Source: Mycobacterium sp. 852002-51163_SCH5372311 (GTDB taxonomy: Bacteria; Actinomycetota; Actinomycetes; Mycobacteriales; Mycobacteriaceae). From it: a stretch of 64,000 nucleotides of DNA. The DNA lies in assembly GCF_001667115.1 (NCBI RefSeq), contig NZ_LZIJ01000078.1, forward strand, positions 1-64,000, in the 5' to 3' direction. Below are positions 52,596-61,246 of the stretch, piece by piece (the first letter of the stretch is position 1; each line of letters opens with the position of its first letter). The notes below the pieces were generated by a model. It had not been told where the DNA came from. It searched no databases and saw only the letters and a list, made by a program, of their open reading frames with translations. Made by a program: the position numbers and the translations under genes.

Positions 52596-53269
52596 GCGCT
52601 GGACTCCTTTCGCCGCCTGGCGAACTTGAATACCGACAACTTCTCCGGCGGTGCGGCCACCGTGCTGACCTCGCCCGTGCAGAGCACCTCGTCGTCGAGC
52701 AACAGCCGCGCCGTCGAGGTGATGCCGCGGTCGATCTGCGTCCGCGCGATGTCGAAACGCAGCTCGGTCAGCAGCGGTGTCGGGCGGCGGAATGTCACGA
52801 GCAGTGCACGGGTTTTGCCGGACAACCCCGTGACGCAGCTGTGATGCTGTATCACGCAGTCGAAGAACACACCGAGGAAACCGCCGTGCACCAGCCCCGG
52901 CGGCCCTTCGTAGACGAGCGGGAAGACGACTCGGCCTTCCGCTTTCTCGGCATCGAGGTGATCGAATCGGTACTCGGGAAAGCACGGATTGTAGGCACCG
53001 ATGTCGGTGGCGTGGTTGAGATAGATTCTCCGGGAATCGTTGGGGATCTCGCCGATTCGGGGTGCGCTGTCCCGCGGTGCGACGGCGGCCAGCTCCGTTT
53101 CCCACTCCGCGAATTTAGCGATCATCGTGTCCACTGTCGGGTGATCGTGTTCCAGCGAAAGCAGCAGCGACCCGAGGCGGCGCATGGCGGCGGCGGCGGC
53201 CACGGTTTGGGCAAGGGGCGCCTCTCCGAATCTGGCGTCACCAGTAGGAGTGGCTGCGGGGTCGCCCAT
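52592..53269 (-). CDS. PaaI-like hotdog thioesterase
   Basis: The 225-residue hotdog protein has a long N-terminal helical region, then GRVVFPLVYEGPPGLVHGGF, LGVFFDCVIQHHSCV and LLVTFRRPTPLLTELRFDIA. HGG and the hotdog-helix Asp are kept. It is coupled to the crotonase behind it by an ATGA overlap. Divergent genes across the 19-bp element at 53365 are another crotonase series, so the element probably controls both directions. Confidence 0.83.
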   Translation of the reverse strand: MGDPAATPTGDARFGEAPLAQTVAAAAAMRRLGSLLLSLEHDHPTVDTMIAKFAEWETELAAVAPRDSAPRIGEIPNDSRRIYLNHATDIGAYNPCFPEYRFDHLDAEKAEGRVVFPLVYEGPPGLVHGGFLGVFFDCVIQHHSCVTGLSGKTRALLVTFRRPTPLLTELRFDIARTQIDRGITSTARLLLDDEVLCTGEVSTVAAPPEKLSVFKFARRRKESSA

Positions 53270-53364
53270 AGGTCCTCTTTCATCGAGTTTCAGGGGGATC
53301 AGCCCGGTTTGTTCCGTCGCCAGCGTATCCTTGCTAACTTATACAGCGTAGCAATCGTATTGCC

Positions 53365-53383
53365 TACTGTATGGGTAACCGTA
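53365..53383. promoter_or_regulatory. 19-bp regulon element, thioesterase/crotonase divergent promoter
   Basis: TACTGTATGGGTAACCGTA fits TACnG...CnGTA. It lies 26 bases before the plus-strand crotonase start and 96 bases from the thioesterase start. Confidence 0.6.
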
Positions 53384-53408
53384 TCGGCGAGAAAGGCCGG
53401 ATTCGATC

Positions 53409-54227
53409 GTGAGTCACGAGGCCGACGCGGCCGACGCCGACGGGTCGGTGAGCGCATGCCGGGACGGCGCGGTCCTGCGAATCACGCTCGATCGGCCAGC
53501 CCGCCGTAATTCGTTGACCCGGTTGATGATCGAAGCGTTGGTCTATGCACTGACCGACGCCGCCACCGACGACGCATTGCGCGTGATTCACATTCGAGGA
53601 GCCGGCGGTGACTTCTGCGCGGGCGCGGACTGGGTGGCCGCCAACAGCGGGGGACAGCGTCCCCGCACCGGCGATCTCGTCCGGCGGATACCGCACGCCG
53701 CCCATCGGGTGATCGAGCTTGTGCACGGCGTCCAGCTGCCGGTGGTCTGCGCCGTGCGGGGGCGGGCCGTAGGCCTGGGCTGCAATCTCGCACTGGCCGC
53801 CGACTTCACCGTGGCCGCCGACGACGCCGTGTTCTGGGAACCCTTTGTGGAGCGCGGGTTCAGCCCCGATTCGGGCGCTAGCTGGCTGCTGCCCCGGCTG
53901 ATCGGTGTGGCGCGAGCGAGGCGCATGCTGCTGCTGGGCGAGAAGGTCAACGCATCGGCTGCGGCCGAGTGGGGATTGGTTCATCAGACCGTGGGCACGT
54001 CCGAACTCGACAACGCGGTCGAGGATCTGCTGACCCGGCTCGCATCGGGCCCGACGGTGGCGATCGGCCTGGCCAAGCAGGCGTTGCGGTTCAGCCAGCA
54101 TGCGACGCTGGACCAAGCCATGACCCAAGAACTCTATAACTTGGAACTAGCCTGTCGGACAGGCGATTTCAAAGAGGGCCTGGAAGCTTTCCGGCAGCGG
54201 CGCGCGCCACGGTTCCAGGGCCGATGA
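53409..54227 (+). CDS. Enoyl-CoA hydratase/isomerase (crotonase family)
   Basis: The 272-residue crotonase has AVLRITLDRPARRNSLTRLM, GAGGDFCAGADWVAANSGG (oxyanion), RGRAVGLGCNLALAADFTVA and FWEPFVERGFSPDSGASWLL. The first Glu is Asn; a Glu and an Asp remain in the second loop, as in enoyl-CoA isomerases. GTG at 53409 opens a six-gene plus-strand operon. It is followed by two more crotonases and three ligases. Confidence 0.85.
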   Translation: MSHEADAADADGSVSACRDGAVLRITLDRPARRNSLTRLMIEALVYALTDAATDDALRVIHIRGAGGDFCAGADWVAANSGGQRPRTGDLVRRIPHAAHRVIELVHGVQLPVVCAVRGRAVGLGCNLALAADFTVAADDAVFWEPFVERGFSPDSGASWLLPRLIGVARARRMLLLGEKVNASAAAEWGLVHQTVGTSELDNAVEDLLTRLASGPTVAIGLAKQALRFSQHATLDQAMTQELYNLELACRTGDFKEGLEAFRQRRAPRFQGR

Positions 54228-54243
54228 GATGAAGGAAACACGG

Positions 54244-55056
54244 ATGCCTACTGATTCGTTCGACACGATCAACTACGAAGTCGATGGGCATACCGCCACC
54301 GTCACGCTGAACCGTCCGGAGGCCCTCAACGCGCTCAGCCCGCACATGATCAGCGAACTCCGCGCCGCCTACGACGAGGCCGAGAACGACGACAAGGTGT
54401 GGCTGCTCATCGTTACCGGCACCGGCCGCGCGTTTTGCACCGGAGCGGACGTCAAGGCCATTCCCGAAGACGGCAAGGTGATCTACGACCGGCCGTACCT
54501 GTCCACCTACGACCAGTGGGAGGCGCCGCAAGAAGGCACGCCGCCGTTCCGGACCATGGCGAAGCCCGTGCTGACCGCCGTCAACGGACTGTGCTGCGGC
54601 GCCGGCATGGATTGGGTCACCACGTCAGACATCGTCATCGCCTCTGAGCAGGCGACGTTCTTCGATCCCCACGTCAGTATCGGCCTGGTAGCCGGCCGCG
54701 AGTTGGTCCGCGTTTCCCGGGTGCTGCCCCGCTCGATCGCCCTCCGGATGGCCTTGATGGGCAAGCATGAGCGGATGAGCGCACAACGCGCCTTCGATCT
54801 GGGATTGATCAGCGAGATCGTCGCGCACGACCACCTGCTTGAGCGGGCCCGCGAGATCGCCGAAATCGTCAACTCCAATGCGCCACTGGCGGTTCGGGGA
54901 ACACGACTGGCAATTATCAAAGGACTGAATGTGCCGCTGCACGAAGCCGAGATACTCGCCGAAACATTTCGCGAACGCGTGCTGCGAACGGAAGACGCGC
55001 AAGAAGGCCCCAAGGCCTTCGTAGAAAAACGCAAGCCGAATTGGCAATGCAGATGA
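54244..55056 (+). CDS. Crotonase-family protein, FFDPHVSxG subgroup
   Basis: The 270-residue crotonase has ATVTLNRPEALNALSPHMIS, GTGRAFCTGADVKAIPEDG and GLCCGAGMDWVTTSDIVIAS. The two Glu residues of classical hydratases are absent: the first is Asp in GAGMDW, and the second loop reads FFDPHVSIGLVAG with His. The Glu-free FFDPHVSxG type is a distinct subgroup whose reaction is not clear to me. ATG 54244 follows AAGGAAACACGG; ATG 54229 is an alternative. Confidence 0.84.
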   Translation: MPTDSFDTINYEVDGHTATVTLNRPEALNALSPHMISELRAAYDEAENDDKVWLLIVTGTGRAFCTGADVKAIPEDGKVIYDRPYLSTYDQWEAPQEGTPPFRTMAKPVLTAVNGLCCGAGMDWVTTSDIVIASEQATFFDPHVSIGLVAGRELVRVSRVLPRSIALRMALMGKHERMSAQRAFDLGLISEIVAHDHLLERAREIAEIVNSNAPLAVRGTRLAIIKGLNVPLHEAEILAETFRERVLRTEDAQEGPKAFVEKRKPNWQCR

Positions 55057-55853
55057 TAGGCGCCGACGGATTCGAAACCATCCTGCTCGAGGTCGACAGC
55101 GACGATCACGTCGCGACGATCACCCTCGATCGGCCCGAGCAGCTCAATACGTTCAACCGAACCATGTGCGAGGAGATGGCGCAGGCCTGGCGGATTGTCA
55201 AGCTCGACGAGTCGGTGCACGCGGTCGTGCTGAGGGCAGCCGGCACCCGGGCGTTCAGCGCCGGACTCGACATCAAGACGCCGTACGGCCAGCCCGAAAA
55301 CGTCTGGAACCACGAAGATCCCGGAGAGGCGCTCAGCCCGAAGTGGCAGAAGATGTGGAAACCGGTGGTGTGTGCGGTTCAGGGCATTTGCACGGCCGGC
55401 GCGTTCTACTTCGTCAACGAATCCGATGTGGTCATCTGCTCAACGGACGCAACGTTTTTCGACTCCCACGTCTCAGCCGGCCTGGTTTGCGCGTTGGAGC
55501 CGGTGGGCCTGATGCGCCGCATCGGGCTGGGTGAGACATTGCGGATGGCGTTGATGGGCAACGACGAGCGGGTCAGCGCCGACACCGCGCTGCGGATCGG
55601 CCTGGTCTCTGAGGTGGTGGCCCCGGGCCGGCTATGGACCCGCGCTCATGAAATCGCGGCGGCAATTGCCGCCAAGCCGCCCACGGCCACCCAGGGTACG
55701 GTGAAGGCGATTTGGGAGTCGCTGGACAAGCCGTACCGGGCGGCCATGGAACAGGGGCTGATCTACACACGGCTGGGCAACCCGCTGGGCAAGGCCGAGT
55801 TGGCCGCAACCGAGGACACAGCCAGCGGCGGGAAAGAACCGAAGATCCGGTGA
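55053..55853 (+). CDS. Crotonase-family protein, FFDSHVSxG subgroup
   Basis: The 266-residue protein is a paralogue of the preceding gene: ATITLDRPEQLNTFNRTMCE, GTRAFSAGLDIKTPYGQPEN, and FFDSHVSAGLVCALEPVGLM. Both classical Glu residues are again missing. The ATG at 55053 overlaps the preceding stop (ATGA); ATG 55047 is an alternative. The first of the three ligases begins in its stop codon (TGATG). Confidence 0.84.
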   Translation: MIGADGFETILLEVDSDDHVATITLDRPEQLNTFNRTMCEEMAQAWRIVKLDESVHAVVLRAAGTRAFSAGLDIKTPYGQPENVWNHEDPGEALSPKWQKMWKPVVCAVQGICTAGAFYFVNESDVVICSTDATFFDSHVSAGLVCALEPVGLMRRIGLGETLRMALMGNDERVSADTALRIGLVSEVVAPGRLWTRAHEIAAAIAAKPPTATQGTVKAIWESLDKPYRAAMEQGLIYTRLGNPLGKAELAATEDTASGGKEPKIR

Positions 55854-57337
55854 TGGCCGACCACCCGCTCAGCCGACGCATCGCGCACGTGCTGGACCTA
55901 CAGCCCGACGGGCACGCGATTGAGTATGCCGGCCAATGGATCTCGTGGCATCAGGTTGGCGACGTGGCACGGCAGATCGCCGCACTGACGGCCCGGCCGG
56001 AGACTCAACCGCAGGTCGGGATGCTGCTGCGTAACCGGCCTGGTCACGTGGCCGCATTCCTTGGTGTGCTGTTGAGCGGCGGAACCGTCGTCACCATCAA
56101 CCCATCTCGCGGCGACGAACGGACCAGGGCCGACATCGCCGCGCTGCGACTGCCGCTCGTCGCCGGCGAGCCCGACGACCTGGCGACGTTCGTCACCGCT
56201 GCAGACACCGAGACAATCCCAATTCGGGCACTTCTGGACGCGCCCACCAGTGCCCCAGTGCCGAGCCCCGGCGCCGGGCCGGTTGCCCCGCCGGACATTG
56301 CCGTGCGGATGCTGACCAGCGGGACGACCGGTCCGCCCAAACGCATCGACCTCAGCTACGACATGCTGGCGCGCACGGTGATGGGCCGGGAGCCGGACCG
56401 TGCGAACGCGCCCACCGAGCTGCGACGGGGCGTCGCGATCGTCAACTCCCCGCTGGTGCATATCGGCGGAGTTTTCCGCGTGCTGCAATGCGTCACCGAG
56501 GCGAGATCCTTTGTGTTACTTGACCGATTCGAACTCAACACCTGGGCCGCCGCGGTGCGTAAGCACCGCCCCCGCGCGGTATCGCTGGTGCCGGCCGCAT
56601 TGCGCACGGTGCTGCACTCCGGCCTGCCGCGCAGCGACCTGGACAGTATCCGCGCCGTGACCTGCGGCACCGCTCCGCTGTCGGCCGACGATGCCGACGC
56701 GTTCACCGAGAAGTACGGCATTCCCGTCTTGACCTCCTATGCCGCAACCGAATTCGGCGGCGGCGTGGCCGGCTGGACGCTGGCCGACTACCAGCGGCAC
56801 TGGCGAGCCAAGCGGGGCAGTGTGGGACGGGCGAACCCGGGCTCCGAGCTGCGGGTTGTCGACGAGAGTGGCGCACCGCTCGGTCCCGATCAAGTGGGCC
56901 TGCTGGAGGTCAAAGCGGCCCAGATGGGGGCGTCGGCGCCGTGGATGCGGACCACGGACTTGGCGCGCATCGACGACGACGGCTTTGTCTGGATCGTCGG
57001 ACGCGCCGATCAAGCCATCGTCCGCGGCGGGTTCAAGGTGATGCCCGACGACGTGCGCACCGCGCTGGAAAGCCACCCCGCGGTGGCCGGTGCCGCCGTC
57101 GTAGCGCGGGCCGACGACCGACTCGGCCAGACACCTGTCGCCATGGTGGAGTTGCGGGAATCGGCATCAACCGACGAGCTGATCGAATTCCTCGGAAAGC
57201 GGCTGGCGCGCTACGAGATTCCCACAGACCTCGCGATCGTCGATGCCATCCCCCGGACGCCATCGGGCAAGCCCGACATCGATGCGGTCCGCAGCTTTTT
57301 CAGTGATATCGCCGCCCGCAGTGACCATGGGCGGTGA
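55853..57337 (+). CDS. AMP-forming acyl-CoA synthetase, first of three in tandem
   Basis: The 494-residue ANL enzyme has P-loop MLTSGTTGPPKRIDLSYDML (PKR in place of PKG), TSYAATEFGG, TTDLARIDDDGFVWIVGRAD, RGGFKVMPDDVRTALE and a catalytic Lys in RTPSGKPD. It is shorter than usual FadD proteins. It starts in the crotonase stop codon (TGATG) and overlaps the next ligase by 11 bases. The substrate is unknown. Confidence 0.85.
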   Translation: MADHPLSRRIAHVLDLQPDGHAIEYAGQWISWHQVGDVARQIAALTARPETQPQVGMLLRNRPGHVAAFLGVLLSGGTVVTINPSRGDERTRADIAALRLPLVAGEPDDLATFVTAADTETIPIRALLDAPTSAPVPSPGAGPVAPPDIAVRMLTSGTTGPPKRIDLSYDMLARTVMGREPDRANAPTELRRGVAIVNSPLVHIGGVFRVLQCVTEARSFVLLDRFELNTWAAAVRKHRPRAVSLVPAALRTVLHSGLPRSDLDSIRAVTCGTAPLSADDADAFTEKYGIPVLTSYAATEFGGGVAGWTLADYQRHWRAKRGSVGRANPGSELRVVDESGAPLGPDQVGLLEVKAAQMGASAPWMRTTDLARIDDDGFVWIVGRADQAIVRGGFKVMPDDVRTALESHPAVAGAAVVARADDRLGQTPVAMVELRESASTDELIEFLGKRLARYEIPTDLAIVDAIPRTPSGKPDIDAVRSFFSDIAARSDHGR

Positions 57338-58892
57338 TTCCCCCACAGTCGCGAAGATCCTGCGACACCAAGCTCGCTGCCGCCCAGAGCACCCGATGCT
57401 GGTTTGCGACGACGAGCGCATCACCTACGGCCAGGCCGAGCACCGGTCGGCGCAACTGGCCCGCGGGCTGATCGCCCTCGGTGCCGGTAAGGGCACGCAT
57501 GTCGGATTGCTGTACCCGAACGGTGCGGACTTCGTAGTCGGGATGCTGGCGGCGGCGCGAATCGGCGCGGTGGTGGTCCCGTTCTCCACCTTCGCCACGG
57601 CGCGCGAGCTGAAAGAACAACTGGTCGACAGCGATGTCGGGATCCTGTTGAGCGCGGCGTCGTTCCGCTCGCACGATTACGTGCAACGACTGAAAGAGGT
57701 ACTGTCGGACCCCGGCTTCGATTCTGAGCAGCCGTTGTTTACAACCGCCGCACCGCAATTGCGTCACGTCGCAAACATCGAACGTGTCTGTCGGCTAGTC
57801 GAAGCCGTCGACCCCGCGCTCGTGTCCGCGACGGAAGACGACGTCCACGGCTCTGACCAGTTGTGCATCATCTACACGTCCGGCTCTACCAGTACGCCCA
57901 AGGGAGTAGTGCACACGCACGCTGCCCTGTTGGATCACCAAAAGAACCTCAACGAGATCCGAGATTTGACGGCAGGCGACAAACTGTTCTGCAATTCGCC
58001 GTTCTTCTGGATCGGTGGATTCGCGTTCGGTTTGCTCGCCACATTGGTAGCCGGGTCGACGCTGGTGTGCTCCAACGCAGTCGACCCCGCTGCGACTCTC
58101 GACTTGCTCGAATACGAAAAACCCACCATCACAAATGGATTCGCTGCAGCAGTTGCCCAGCTGGCCGCCCATCCCAGCTTCCCCGCGCGAGACCTTTCGT
58201 CCCTGCGACGAGGCAACCTCTATCCGATCATGGCGCCCGATGCCAGGCCGGCCGATCCGGAGTTGCGGCACAGCATGCTGGGGATGACCGAAGGCGGCAG
58301 CGTCGTACTGATCTGCGGCGACGAATCCGACCAACCCGAAGAGCGGCGAGGTTCGTTCGGCAAACCCGCGCCCGGATTTGACACCATGGTCGTCGAGCCC
58401 GGCACTGGCCGGGTGTGCGCTGTCGGTGAGGTCGGCGAACTGTGCATCCGTGGACCCTACGTGATGCAGGGCTATTACAAACGCAGTCGCGAAGAAAGCT
58501 TCGACGCCGACGGCTGGTTCCACACCGGCGATTTGGTGCGCGCCGATGCCGACGGGTTCATGTATTTCGCCGGCCGGCTCAGCTCAATGATCAAAACGGC
58601 CGGCGCCAACGTTTCTGCGGCCGAGGTCGAGCAGGCGATCGCCAAATTCGGGCTGGTGGCACATGTCGTGGGAATTCCCGACTCCCGACGAGGGGAGGTC
58701 GTGGCGGCCGTCGTCGTCTTGCCCGATGCGGTCGACACGTTCGACGAAGGGGCGTTACATGCGCAACTCAAGGCGGAACTGTCGGCCTACAAGCTCCCAC
58801 GACGCTACCTCGGCCTGCCGCGCGCGGAGGTACCCCTGATGTCCAGCGGCAAGGTGGATACTCGGCAGTTGAAGAAGCTGTTCGATGCCTGA
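57327..58892 (+). CDS. AMP-forming acyl-CoA synthetase, second of three in tandem
   Basis: The 521-residue ligase has P-loop IIYTSGSTSTPKGVVHTHAA, SMLGMTEGGS, FHTGDLVRADADGFMYFAGR, IKTAGANVSAAEVEQAIAKF and a C-terminal catalytic Lys in MSSGKVDTRQ. The motif FFWIGGFAFGLLATLVAGST is shared with the third ligase (FFWVGGFGSGILSTLLAGAT), so the two are tandem duplicates. Start 57327 overlaps the preceding gene by 11 bases. Confidence 0.87.
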   Translation: MGGDSPTVAKILRHQARCRPEHPMLVCDDERITYGQAEHRSAQLARGLIALGAGKGTHVGLLYPNGADFVVGMLAAARIGAVVVPFSTFATARELKEQLVDSDVGILLSAASFRSHDYVQRLKEVLSDPGFDSEQPLFTTAAPQLRHVANIERVCRLVEAVDPALVSATEDDVHGSDQLCIIYTSGSTSTPKGVVHTHAALLDHQKNLNEIRDLTAGDKLFCNSPFFWIGGFAFGLLATLVAGSTLVCSNAVDPAATLDLLEYEKPTITNGFAAAVAQLAAHPSFPARDLSSLRRGNLYPIMAPDARPADPELRHSMLGMTEGGSVVLICGDESDQPEERRGSFGKPAPGFDTMVVEPGTGRVCAVGEVGELCIRGPYVMQGYYKRSREESFDADGWFHTGDLVRADADGFMYFAGRLSSMIKTAGANVSAAEVEQAIAKFGLVAHVVGIPDSRRGEVVAAVVVLPDAVDTFDEGALHAQLKAELSAYKLPRRYLGLPRAEVPLMSSGKVDTRQLKKLFDA

Positions 58893-60402
58893 GACCATCG
58901 ACCGGTTGGTGCGACGGCAGGCCGACCGTCACGGCTCCAAGCCGATGGTGATCGATTCCGAGAGCCGGATCACCTATGCCGAACTGGACTCAACCACAGC
59001 CGATCTGGCGGCAGGATTCATCGAAGCCGGCGTGAGCAAAGGCACCCGGGTCGGACTGATCATGCCCAACAACGCTCGCTGGGTCCAGATCGCGATCGCG
59101 CTGACGCGTATCGGCGCCGTGCTCGTTCCGTTGAGCACCCTGCTGCGGGCCGGTGAACTGGTCGCGCAGCTACGCACGGCCGCCGTTCAATTCCTGGTGA
59201 GCGTCGAGGAATTCCGCGGGCATCATTACCTGGACGACCTTGCGCCGGTCGGGAAAACCGAACTGCCTGCCTTACGCCAAGTTTGGTCGCTCGGCCAGGT
59301 CGCGCGCCTCGGCGCCGACGGGCGCGCACGCGGGATTATTGACGCCATGACCCGGACGGTGACGCCCGCCGACCCGCTGGTCATCATGTTCACCTCGGGA
59401 AGTAGCGGGGCACCCAAAGGAGTGCTGCACTCGCACGGAAACGCTTTGGGCGCAGTGCAATCGGGCCTCGCAGCACGCTGCATCACACCGGATACCCGTC
59501 TCTACCTACCGATGCCGTTCTTCTGGGTGGGCGGCTTCGGCAGCGGGATACTGTCGACGCTGCTGGCCGGGGCCACCCTGGTGACTGAGGAGACGCCGCG
59601 ACCCGAAACGACCTTGCGGCTGCTGGAAACCGAGCGGGTCACCCTCTTTCGCGGCTGGCCGGACCAGGCGGAGGCGCTCGCGCAGCATGCCGATGGTGTC
59701 GATCTGTCGGCACTGCGGCCGGGCAGTCTGGAAGCCCTGCTCCCGCCCGAGCTGCGCTCGCAACCCGGTGCGCGGGCCAAACTGTTCGGCATGACCGAGG
59801 CGTTCGGGCCGTACTGCGGCTATCCGGCCGACACGGACATGCCGCGCGCAGCGTGGGGTAGCTGCGGCAAACCGTTCCCGGGCATGGAAGTTCGCATCGT
59901 CGGCGCCGACAATGAACCCACGCCGACGGGAAGCGTTGGCATGATAAAGATTCGGGGGCCCCACACGTTGCGCGGCATCTGCCGACGCAGCCGGGAAGAG
60001 GTCTTCACCTCCGACGGCTTCTACCCCACCGGCGACCTCGGTCATCTCGACGAGCATGGGTTCCTGTTCTACCACGGCAGATCCGACGACATGTTCAAAG
60101 TCAGCGGTGCCACCGTCTATCCCGGCGAGGTCGAACGCGCGTTACGTGCCATCGACGGCGTCGACAACGCCTTCGTCACCAACGTACCGGGGGCCAAGGG
60201 CGAGCAGGTGGGCGCGGCTGTGGTGTGCAGCGGCGAGCTCACCGCCGCGCAGCTGCGAAGTTCTGTCCGAAAGCTGCTGAGCGCCTTCAAAGTTCCGACG
60301 ATTTGGCTATTGCTAAAATCCGCCGATGACGTTCCGCGTGGCGCCACGGGCAAGGTCGACACCCAGCGGCTGCGTGACATGCTGACCAAGGCGGCTACCT
60401 GA
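58885..60402 (+). CDS. AMP-forming acyl-CoA synthetase, third of three in tandem
   Basis: The 505-residue ligase has P-loop IMFTSGSSGAPKGVLHSHGN, KLFGMTEAFGPYCGYPAD, YPTGDLGHLDEHGFLFYHGR, KVSGATVYPGEVERALRAID and a catalytic Lys in GATGKVDTQR. It overlaps the preceding ligase by 8 bases and closes the operon. It resembles the second ligase along its length, including FFWVGGFGSG. Three ligases in overlap suggest related acids, perhaps successive pathway intermediates. Confidence 0.87.
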   Translation: MPETIDRLVRRQADRHGSKPMVIDSESRITYAELDSTTADLAAGFIEAGVSKGTRVGLIMPNNARWVQIAIALTRIGAVLVPLSTLLRAGELVAQLRTAAVQFLVSVEEFRGHHYLDDLAPVGKTELPALRQVWSLGQVARLGADGRARGIIDAMTRTVTPADPLVIMFTSGSSGAPKGVLHSHGNALGAVQSGLAARCITPDTRLYLPMPFFWVGGFGSGILSTLLAGATLVTEETPRPETTLRLLETERVTLFRGWPDQAEALAQHADGVDLSALRPGSLEALLPPELRSQPGARAKLFGMTEAFGPYCGYPADTDMPRAAWGSCGKPFPGMEVRIVGADNEPTPTGSVGMIKIRGPHTLRGICRRSREEVFTSDGFYPTGDLGHLDEHGFLFYHGRSDDMFKVSGATVYPGEVERALRAIDGVDNAFVTNVPGAKGEQVGAAVVCSGELTAAQLRSSVRKLLSAFKVPTIWLLLKSADDVPRGATGKVDTQRLRDMLTKAAT

Positions 60403-60495
60403 GATCAGCGAAGGCGTTCCCGCACGGGCACTCTCCGCCGACGGATAAGGACTGGGTCATGCCGAAAGGCAATACCCGCCGGTCCTAATTGTGGC

Positions 60496-60501
60496 TATAA
60501 T
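60496..60501 (+). promoter_or_regulatory. vapB: -10 box of the vapBC promoter
   Basis: A perfect TATAAT lies 14 bases before an ATG (60515) and 44 bases before the chosen GTG start (60545) of the antitoxin gene, in DNA that is AT-rich compared with its surroundings. A start near 60508 would leave a leader of only about 7 bases to the upstream ATG. Confidence 0.5.
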
Positions 60502-60544
60502 GTGCGTAAACTAAATGGCCACTTTGAGGGTAAGGCAGGTTCGC

Positions 60545-60799
60545 GTGGAGGTCGGCGTTCGGGAGCTGCGTGACCAGTTGAGTCGGCACTTGGCGGAGGT
60601 TCGCGAAGGGCGGACCGTGACTGTGACGGATCACGGGCGTCCGATCGCGCGCATCGTGCCGGTACAACGGCTGACGAAGCTCGAACAGCTTCGTCAGGAT
60701 GGCCGCATCCAGCGTGCTCGAACCCGTAAACAACCCGCTCCGGCCCCGCTAACCGCCGGTGGCACGGTCAGCGATCTGGTCAGCGAGCAGCGTAGGTGA
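60545..60799 (+). CDS. vapB: VapB-type antitoxin (Phd/YefM-like)
   Basis: The 84-residue protein has the Phd/YefM N-terminal pattern EVGVRELRDQLSRHLAEVRE and VTVTDHGRPIARIVP, followed by a Pro/Arg-rich C-terminal tail that would wrap the toxin. The GTG at 60545 is chosen because AAGGCAGG precedes it and homology begins at VEVGVREL; ATG 60515 adds ten residues and is possible. Its stop overlaps the toxin start (GTGA). It should repress its own promoter and neutralise VapC. Confidence 0.82.
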   Translation: MEVGVRELRDQLSRHLAEVREGRTVTVTDHGRPIARIVPVQRLTKLEQLRQDGRIQRARTRKQPAPAPLTAGGTVSDLVSEQRR

Positions 60800-61242
60800 T
60801 CGGCTATCTGGACACCTCGGCGTTCGTGCCGTTACTGATCGAGGAGCCTGCCAGCGAGGCGTGCCGGCGGTTCTGGGACGACGCCGATGCGATCGTATCG
60901 TCGAGGCTGCTTTATGTCGAAACTGCCGCAGCGCTGGCACAGGCGCGGCGGATGGGGCGCCTCACCAAAGACAAGCATCTCCAGAGCCGTCGTCGCCTTG
61001 ACCAGATGTGGTCTGAAATGGACGTCATTGAGGTGGACGAGCAGATCGTGACACGTGCGGCTGACCTCGCGCATCGTCTTTCCTTGCGTGGGTACGACGC
61101 TGTGCATTGCGCATCGGCCCAGCAGCTCGACGACGACGATGTCGTAGCCGCGTCCGGAGACGAGCGGCTGTTGGCCGCGTGGTTAAAGCTCGGTATGGCA
61201 ACCTACGACACCAACCGGAAGGCGACCGTGGGGCAGGAGTAA
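60796..61242 (+). CDS. vapC: VapC-type PIN-domain ribonuclease toxin
   Basis: The 148-residue PIN domain has the four acidic positions: Asp6 in YLDTSAF, Glu42 in LYVETAAAL, Asp101 in GYDAVHCA and Asp122 in ASGDERL. VapC toxins cut specific tRNA or rRNA, and stop growth when the antitoxin is lost. GTG start overlaps the vapB stop (GTGA). It is convergent with a GntR gene, with a gap of only 4 bases. Confidence 0.88.
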   Translation: MIGYLDTSAFVPLLIEEPASEACRRFWDDADAIVSSRLLYVETAAALAQARRMGRLTKDKHLQSRRRLDQMWSEMDVIEVDEQIVTRAADLAHRLSLRGYDAVHCASAQQLDDDDVVAASGDERLLAAWLKLGMATYDTNRKATVGQE

Positions 61243-61246
61243 CGGG

